Made by a program: the position numbers and the translations under genes. Below the pieces are notes generated by a model, which was given only the letters and a program-made list of their open reading frames with translations, had not been told where the DNA came from and ran no database searches. 64,000 nt of DNA, from contig NC_073693.1 of NCBI RefSeq assembly GCF_029784155.1, forward strand, positions 161,430,031 through 161,494,030, read 5' to 3'. Origin of the DNA: Uranotaenia lowii (Eukaryota; Arthropoda; Insecta; Diptera; Culicidae). This document shows, in pieces, positions 57,111 to 64,000 of this stretch (position 1 is its first letter; each line of letters starts with the position of its first letter).

Positions 57111-59588
57111 GGGGAGTTTATCTCCGTTTACTATTTTTTAAATAATTTGTGAATGATAAATTTTGATGTAAAACAGAGACTCGAGAGAAACTGCTTTGAT
57201 TTCTCTACAATAAATAGGTATTCAGTCTGATATTATGAGCATAGTTTTAATAATCAGGAATGTGCTTGTAACTTCACTTTGAAATAGCCAAAATTTTGTA
57301 ATGTATTTTGCTTATGAAAACACATTGAACTGTTTATAAACCATAGAAATAACATTTTCTCAGCCTCTTGTTTCAGCCTGCGATTATTCAGCTGCATCTC
57401 GGAGGAATCAACCGAATGTTTTTATCCATGTATGTATGAAATGCATCTAGTTACCCGTGCAGCTTCCCGTCATTCAGCTGTCACCGACCGGCGACTGTTG
57501 TTGATTTTAAACAAAAACCGCTGCTGCTGCGGCGTAACGCTTGTTTTCTCACCAACAAACTGCTGTTTGTCCGCCATGCGGAGTCGAGCAATCGAGATGG
57601 GGCATGTTCAAAGAATTTCACTCAACAATTTCCGTCGACGATTCTTACAGCCAAGCCAAGTGATGGGATTATTCCGGTGCCCACGTCACAAATGTCCAAA
57701 GGCGAGTGTGACAATGGTGGCGCATGCATAACATTTTTGACGTCCTCGTCGAGAATCGCAGCAACCTGAGTTAGTGAAATGTACTTCAATCGGAAGAGCC
57801 AGAGAGAAAGGTCCCGGTTGCTGCGTCGAGGTCGCCGTTGCTATAAAACTTACAACTTTTGGAATATATGAATGAGTTATCCACGGCGCCATTCGGCATC
57901 TTTCAGTGATGTCGGAAAGCGGAATCGGAATCACATTTCGTTGTAACGAAATTACTTTCAGGGCCGTTGGACGTCGTCTTCGTTGTGAATATTCTTATTC
58001 GATTTTGACAGTGAAGAAATGCGAACATGCGTGGACGACATAAAATAATTGATCTATGATACCAATTATCCCAGGAAAAGCGGACGACGAATCGAAGCGA
58101 GGGCTTTGCGCAGAATATCCACCACCGATCGAAGGGTGCACCTCGTCGCAAAATGAATAATGGAGAGATGCATGTGTACATATCGTTATAATAAAGATTA
58201 TGATTATCTTTATGTTTATTTTATGTGCGTTTTCCTGTGATCCGTTCTTTCTCTGTCAGCAAACTTTTTCACTTGTGGTCGGCTGAAAAAAAAAACCTTC
58301 GATTCGGATTCGTTTTTCTTTCCCAAAGTTTTGTGGGTTTCGTTCGCAAATAGACACTTGAGTCACTTGTTCTGTAGGAGTTTCTGCTTTGATTTGCGGG
58401 GAGAACACCAACGTTGTGACTGTTTTGCCATCCAACCAACGTTTGGGACCGCAAATGATTTGTTTTTCATGTGATGTGTAGGTACTTTCGCAGTACGAGG
58501 TTAATATTTTTTTGCTCTTACAGTACTACAACGACGGCATGGCAGGGAGATTTGGTGTACGTTATAAATATTATTGTAATATATTTGTTCTGCTGCATCG
58601 TAGCAATCGAGCTTATGGAAAAGGAAATCATTAAAAAGATTTAAATGTTAATACGGCTTCCTTGGATGAGTCTGCACGGATTCAGTTGCCCGCTGTTGGT
58701 GCAGTTTGTGGTTGTTGCGATAGATCACTGGCCTATTCGATCAAGTGGGATGTTATCGGATCAACGGTCATGAACACCACGGTAGATCCCGGACTCAAAA
58801 AAAAAAAAAATCATGACACACACAGCAAGTGCATGGCGGTTGTTTTTCGATAACGGTTTCGTCTTGGCCTTCCAGGGCTGTCCATTAAAACGAAACCGAA
58901 TCAGAGCGCAATGCGATAGTAATGCAATTAAATTGCAATTAAAGTTTTAACCTGCAGCGCGCAACGGTTCTTAAAATGGGAACAAGTGTACGCACTAAGG
59001 AGATGGCGGCAAACTTATAAATGCACTCCTTTGGAGAGGATAAATCCCGAAGTGCGTTTATCTTAAGCCGTTGTTGTTTCAAGAGTGTCGACATTTCATT
59101 CAGAAGTTGATGCAACGGCAGAGATCCTTGTCGCTATGGCAGGAGTAGAACGCTCACGACTCCCAAAGAGCGCTCAATGACGTAGAGTGGAGATTAAATT
59201 TCAATTAGTTCAGGTCTCATTTGCTCTCAAATCAACACCCGGAGGCTGAGTTGCATTGCGCCTGGCGATGGCGGGAAAAGATCCATTTGGCTTATCCATC
59301 AACCTGGCACAAAGATGGCTCGGAATGGCATGAATGAAACGGCTTCGGTCCGGATTGATGAAGATTTGATTAAGCATGAGCGATGTGGCGCTTGATGGGC
59401 AAAGCGAGACTGGAATTGCCGCGCATGAGTATCGGTGGGTATTTTGTTTTGGTGTAATTGAATAAATGGATGCGCATCGTTGTGGCGGTACTAATGGGAC
59501 TCGAATCGCCAATTAGACAGCTGTCTGTCGCGTTGTTGTTGTTGTGTCGGGATTATGTAAAAGGAATGAAGTGGAGGTAGGTACTTAC
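57111..59588. other. Intron, largely unique
   Basis: The 57.4-59.6 kb part is GC-richer and repeat-poor, close to the 489-nt exon; no further exon with a grh-like product was found. Open frames on both strands are short and unrecognised. Confidence 0.35.
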
Positions 59589-60077
59589 ATTTTTGGTATT
59601 TGCACTTTATCGGCGTCATTTTGCCGTCCGAAATCGTGCCAGGGGCGTGATCGTGGCTGGGCTGACGCACTGCCAACTGAGGTCGTAGGACTGTTTTGGC
59701 CACCGTTGACTACCAGATTTCGCTGCAGGCCTGCTACAGATGCCGGTATCGAGTTGGGATCCAACAAACCGGCCGATGGCTGGCACAGTTCTGTATAATC
59801 GAAGGACGGTTGTACATTATTCTGATCTCTGGGAGTAATAGCATCAGCACCAATACCCGAATCAGGACTCGGTAGGTCCACAGTTAGTCCAGCGGAGGTG
59901 ATTGTTTTTGTGTAGATCGAACCAGTCTTGGACGTGTATCGACTTTCATAGGTGGTGGCAGGTTGAGGTCCATCCGGATCCGCCGTACCGTAAATGGTAC
60001 GTGCGGGGGCATAGCCCTGTGGATCGAAATATTCGCGGTATGGATACTGCTCGGCTATGAACGCCGGCCCTCCAGGT
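59589..60077 (-). CDS. grh: grainyhead exon (linker plus pre-CP2 motif, 489 nt)
   Basis: This is the largest exon in the window: one base completing the previous Gly codon, 162 full codons, then two bases (AT) of an Ile codon. The acceptor CACAG lies right of 60077; the donor is AAAAT|GTAAGT at 59589/59588. The product begins PGGPAFIAEQYPYREYFDPQ, runs through a Thr/Ser/Pro-rich middle, and ends with RPWHDFGRQNDADKVQIPK, which I recognise as the segment immediately before the CP2 DNA-binding domain in Drosophila Grainyhead. It has no stop or start of its own: an ATG just upstream in the open frame lies in intron and is not the start. This exon and the next are the best evidence for the gene's identity. 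Confidence 0.95.
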
Positions 60078-60198
60078 CTGTGAAAGAGAGAAGAAAACAT
60101 CAACATTGTGTCTCCTCGAATCTGGGTCCGTGGAAGTAACTTATCAATCTCCCAAACGATGCGTTGGATCAACTTTCTAGCTGTCTCTTGCTACTCAC

Positions 60199-60308
60199 CC
60201 AATTCTTTGCTGGTACATTCCATACTGGTCATAGGCGCTGGGACTGGGCGAGTTGGTGTTTACGTTTGATCCCGCCGTTGCAGCTGAACTGGTCTGATGT
60301 GATGGGCC
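60199..60308 (-). CDS. grh: grainyhead exon (Ser/Thr/Gln-rich linker)
   Basis: A 110-nt exon that starts in phase 0 and ends two bases into a Gly codon. The acceptor is TCCAG left-adjacent on the minus strand to GGCCCATC; the donor is TTGG|GTGAGT at 60199/60198. It encodes 36 full codons, starting GPSHQTSSAATAGSNVNTNS and ending in a Tyr/Gln/Met-rich stretch (AYDQYGMYQQRI). The composition is low complexity and disordered, as in the region N-terminal to the Grainyhead CP2 domain. It is separated by only 121 bp of intron from the large next exon, so the two are almost certainly consecutive. The split Gly codon (GG|A) is completed by the first base of the next exon. Confidence 0.82.
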
Positions 60309-60846
60309 CTGGATTTTTGTAGACGAGAAGTAAGACAAATGCGATGTTAAAATGATATGAACACAATCAATTATTATAAGTAGACTAAGGCAGCAGCAAG
60401 TGACAGTTTGTGAAAAGTGAAATCGGTTTTTAACTCCTAATAATGAATTCAACAATCCGTGGTTGTCGATCAAGACCGACGTATAAAAGAAAACAATGGA
60501 CAGTTATGTATGTTTTTTTTTGGGTCCAGCGCAAGGTGTTGTTGTTTCGAAAGCTTGCTCGTCGAAAATTGACCTCTCTCGCTCTCGGGCTGTCAATCTT
60601 CCATTCGATTAAGCTTAACACGCGTGAATGGGCCCCGAAAATGTTTGACGCGGCTTTCAGAGGCTGTCCGATTTGCTTAGTTTATGTAAATATGCTAATT
60701 AGAAGAGTTCAGTCGATTTAGCGAATTTTTGGTGAACACACCTCAATCAAGTTGTTGTTGACTTTTTCTCTGGAGGATTGGGGTGACTTTTTAAGTTGAC
60801 TTCAAAGCAATTTCTAGTGCTTGTGTTGTGGATGTCGAGGACTTAC
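60309..60846. other. 538-bp intron
   Basis: Phase-0 intron between the two Ser/Pro-rich exons; donor GTAAGT at its right end, acceptor TCCAG at its left. No repeats. Confidence 0.6.
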
Positions 60847-60966
60847 CTGCAGGTAGATCTGCGTGCTGCCGGGGGCAGCATACATGGTTTCAGCCGAAGG
60901 ACTTCCAGGGCTGGGTGGAGGTTCTTTAATCTGTATCGAAGGCGAAGTGGGCTGAACTACCAGCAC
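60847..60966 (-). CDS. grh: grainyhead exon (first visible; N-terminal region, 40 codons)
   Basis: This is a 120-nt exon, phase 0 at both ends, read right to left. The acceptor is a pyrimidine-rich tract ending ACAG just right of 60966; the donor is CAG|GTAAGT at 60847/60846. It encodes 40 residues starting VLVVQPTSPSIQIKEPPPSP and ending STQIYLQ, rich in Pro, Ser and Thr, as expected for the poorly conserved region between the activation and DNA-binding parts of Grainyhead. It is assigned to grh because it joins in phase to the next exon 538 bp downstream and lies in the same orientation as the unmistakable CP2 exons. There is no start codon inside it, so earlier exons must exist to the right. 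It could be an alternatively spliced exon. Confidence 0.72.
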
Positions 60967-63640
60967 CTGTAATTGTAGAGAGAAAAACGTGTCGTTAGAT
61001 AAAGTTTTATGGTGCTTAATTTTCTCTTGCTTTAAAATAATAATGTTGTAGCGATTTTCTAAGGTAAAAAAAAGAAACAAATGGTTGACAATTTGGGTAA
61101 ATACAGCTAATACCAAACGACTATGTTACACCTTCCGGTAAAAAATAACCAGACCAAAGTGAAACGACCATAATCTCAAATCGCAGATCTTAATGACAGT
61201 CGATGATGGGGTCTCGTCAACCAACCCAAACTGTGCCCACCTGAGCCGACCAAATATCTGCCAAAATGATTCACCATCTGGGCAGGCAATTTTGCCCGGG
61301 TTGAAAAATGTCCATCACAGTTCATTAGACTTCGAAAATCAACCAAAGCTTGTTTCGTTCTTCGCGTTTCTTGCCTTTCCTTATCGAGAGACCTATCTCC
61401 GGAGGAAGGTAGAAAATGACTCCTTGCGTCTCCTCTTCCAGGGCGTTCAAGAACATCTACCGAAATGAGCTTCAAACGACAACAGCCAGAAGGTAATCGC
61501 AAAGGAGGAGCAAGCAAGCGCACAACCGCGTGTTTAATAAATTACATAATTTGAATAAATTTCAAAATTATTCCAGTAGCACTCTTGAGTAATGACTTGC
61601 TTCCTTTCACAACTCATTTCTCCCGAGTTTTTTTTCCCCTTTCCTTCGTGTGTGAGTTTGTTTGAGTGACTACTGCGATGCATCGCGATGCAAACATGAA
61701 ATAGCGGCAGGAGGGGTGCGTTTGGGAGAAAGATGGCGTCCGGGGGGTCCATTCGATCTCCGGTTGCGCTTGTAGCTGTTATCAGGAGTCAATTTTTTCC
61801 ACGTCAAAGCAGTCGCCTACTATGGTCAAAGAGCGGTGGCGGAGGCGGCAGTCAGTGTAGAGTGATTATGAAGTCGTCGGGTCGAGTATTGCTGCAAAGG
61901 CGAGCGAAAGAGTAACGAAGATAACGAAGAGCCCCGAGAGAAGAGCGACGGCGTGGCAGTGCATTCACTTGGGAACTGCAAATTTCCAATTTAATTTAGC
62001 ACCGTTTTCGGCGACGAGCTAGCGGCCATTTCCCTCACCGGTCACTTGTCGTGCATGGGTTTTCGCATCCACGGGTTACGACCGTTAAAGTAAAGTGCTT
62101 TTCAACATTTAATATTTTTTAATTACAACATTTTACGACACATTTCTTCGAGTGGCTCCTCCGCCTCCTAACGACACTCTTTTCCGTCGAATTCTATCGC
62201 ACCGTTCGATCACTCCAGCAACTTTCAGACGTCAGATTAATTATAAATTCAATGATTATTATCTCAATTCGAGCTTTTATTTCAGTCAGTTCGATTTGCG
62301 CGCCTCCTTCGATCCAAGTGGCCAGTGCTACGGCAAACCCCAAAATTCTGTCACCCTCATTTTCGCGGCGTCCAAGCGCAGAAAATACGCGTGCATATTA
62401 ACACGACGAGGGGCTAATAATTTCCCGAAAAAGAATTAATTAGTTAGCCAAAGAGATACGTTTTATTCTCCCTCCTATCGGTGGGCCCCTCGACTTCGAA
62501 CGACGATTTCGAACCATATTTGGAAGGAGACAAAAATATTACCTTCGATTCTTAATTACTCACTATAAATTCAGATTTTATTTATCGCTCTCACTCGCTG
62601 AAGGGGTTTGATCTTTTTATTCAGCCCAAGCTTCAGTCAAGATTCTTCTCCGCTTTGCCCATTCTCTCACTGTCCTTCCACCCCCTCGCACCGACAGACG
62701 GTAGTTAGTGCGTCGAACACCAGCAGGCAGTTAACGAATGGTTTCGCGTTTTAGGCTTGCGTTGTTAATCAGATTTGGTGATCCCCTTGCTGCTCTGTCT
62801 GTGACACCCCCCGGAGCTGAGCGCGATGGAATGAAGAAGAGAAAAAAACCACCAGCATTGGATCGCGCTAGCACCTATTTTGGGACTGATTTCGGGCCCA
62901 GTTATGAATATTTATACTGTCATATACTAATTTTTGAACTTTGTGAAAATGTCCATTCGGTTCATTGTCATTGTCCAGTGGTCTCGTTTGTTCTCTAGCA
63001 GCAAAAGCGGAACGATGAACTAATTTTTTGACAATCACGCTGTCCTCCGCCCGTTTGTTTTGAGAGATGATTGGAGTTGGTGGGCCGCTAAATACAATTG
63101 CGGTCACACCGATCTACCATCCAACAACGTTTGGGGGACACGTCAATAGCGATGATCAGTGAGGCGGAAAATTGGAGCATTGGGTTTTTGTTTTAGACTG
63201 GAGTGATGATTTCCCAAAATCGACAGGTTGGAGAAAGTTTCACATTCAAATGATTGGATTACATGAGATTTGGAGAACAACTTTTTTTTTCGGTGTCGTA
63301 ATGAGATCAGTTTCAAAGTGCCGGGTAGGTTAGACTGTGACGAATTAGTTTTAGGTGTCAGTTCTTCGAATCGTAGTAACCGTCGACTGCAACTTGAAGG
63401 GAAAGTTTCAGCTGATTTTATTCATTTGAACTCGGGGAAAAATTTTATACGTTTTTAAAATAGCAAGCAATAGAGGGTAAATTCAATTCACACTAGTGAC
63501 TAGAGTACAGTGTAGACAATTCGTTCAATTTTCTCTTTAGAGTTGACCTCGCTAATAAAATTACAATATCACCAAAATCTTTTTGGTCCTTTGAGCCGGT
63601 TAATCCTTAGCATTGATGAATAAACTTTGACTTTCTAACG
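60967..63640. other. Upstream intron or 5' region of grh
   Basis: No exon was recognised with confidence. 61.1-63.2 kb is GC-richer with few repeats and purine-rich stretches (CGAAAGAGTAACGAAG near 61903-61918). It could include an alternative promoter or enhancer, but there is no positive sign such as a conserved coding start. Confidence 0.35.
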
Positions 63641-64000
63641 GTAGGGGAACTGGGTATAAAATGCGCAGTCGGGACAAGATGCGCCACCATCAGTATTTCA
63701 CTAAACAAACATTGTTCAACATTTCTGATAATGCCAGTTTGTTCTATTTACACTTTTATGCGTTTATAAACATTTGTGGACCTTCTAAGTTTTCTATATT
63801 GCATAAATTTGACGAAAAAAGAAAACAAATTTTTTTGCGAGCTTTTCTTGCAATTTTTTAACTTTTCGCGTAAGGAATTACAACATCTATCAGCAAAACA
63901 TTTACCTGGAATCTGTTCCAATGATGAACACTGGTCTTGACAATCATCACACAACGAAAAATGTCCTTATTCAATTATTTTTTCTATTATTTTTAACGAT
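63641..64000. mobile_element. GTAGGGGA-type TIR element, cut by window edge
   Basis: Begins GTAGGGGAACTGGGTATAAA, then ATGCGCAGTCGGGACAAGATGCGCC, the same start and ATGCGC subterminal words as the elements at 8.9, 34.3 and 42.2 kb. The right end is outside the window. Confidence 0.65.

Noticed and set aside
63661..63861. 66-codon plus-strand open frame
   Set aside because: Lies within the end of a GTAGGGG-type element and has no recognisable motif.

Overview
The window is eukaryotic nuclear DNA from an insect, most likely a mosquito. It is about 64 kb of one gene that is mostly intron. The only host protein-coding gene I can support is the ortholog of Drosophila grainyhead (grh), a CP2-family epidermal transcription factor, on the minus strand. 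Seven exons (60966 down to 12896) join in phase through GT/AG sites and give 382 codons. They cover the end of the N-terminal region, the RPWHDFGRQNDADKVQIPK segment just before the DNA-binding domain, and the first part of the CP2 domain. The ends of the gene lie outside the window: the exon after 12896 should be left of base 1, and earlier exons should be right of 61 kb or beyond. Introns run from 121 bp to 20.7 kb.

The introns are packed with transposable elements, mostly Class II. (1) IS630-Tc1-mariner elements of the DD37E type (ITmD37E, first described from mosquitoes) occur at 1.2-2.4, 19.2-20.5, 20.9-22.0 and 37.3-39.7 kb, with decayed relics near 7.6, 40.2 and 48.8 kb. The 19.2 kb copy is nearly intact: good TIRs, a TA duplication and one frameshift. 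(2) TIR elements beginning GTAGGGGA or similar lie at 8.9-10.2, 34.3-35.2, 38.3-39.2, 42.2-43.3 and 63.6 kb to the window end; the first carries two tRNA-like sequences in inverted orientation. (3) An 8-bp-TSD, hAT-like family (CAGRGWTGCCAA-type ends) has four copies between 47.0 and 53.8 kb. (4) There are many other MITEs, a Helitron-like element with 143-bp tandem units (26.1-27.7 kb), a fold-back element made of a TTTTGTCATAT satellite (4.7-6.85 kb), tRNA-derived SINEs (5.6, 12.5, 20.6 kb), other tRNA-like segments (28.9, 30.75 kb) and a Jockey-like non-LTR reverse transcriptase fragment (0.17-0.89 kb).

Layout: 0-12.9 kb is the intron downstream of the last visible exon, rich in repeats. 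12.9-33.6 kb is the largest intron. 33.7-41.5 kb holds a pair of TIR units with intron-like splice sites and polyA signals, and a nested ITm. 41.7-54.4 kb is a MITE-dense intron. 54.6-59.6 kb is a 5 kb intron. 59.6-61.0 kb is a cluster of three exons. 61-64 kb is upstream sequence without recognised exons. Less repetitive, more GC-rich blocks (about 3.0-4.7, 23.3-25.6, 31.2-34.2, 40.6-41.5, 43.5-46.0, 49.5-50.6, 54.6-56.0, 57.4-63.2 kb) may hold grh enhancers, but nothing in the sequence alone proves this.

The most unusual structures are the tRNA-like inverted pair inside a TIR element, the TIR units carrying spliceable-looking introns and polyA signals, the satellite-built fold-back element, and a 300-bp repeat with a cysteine-containing coding-like segment shared between 37.9 and 56.3 kb.
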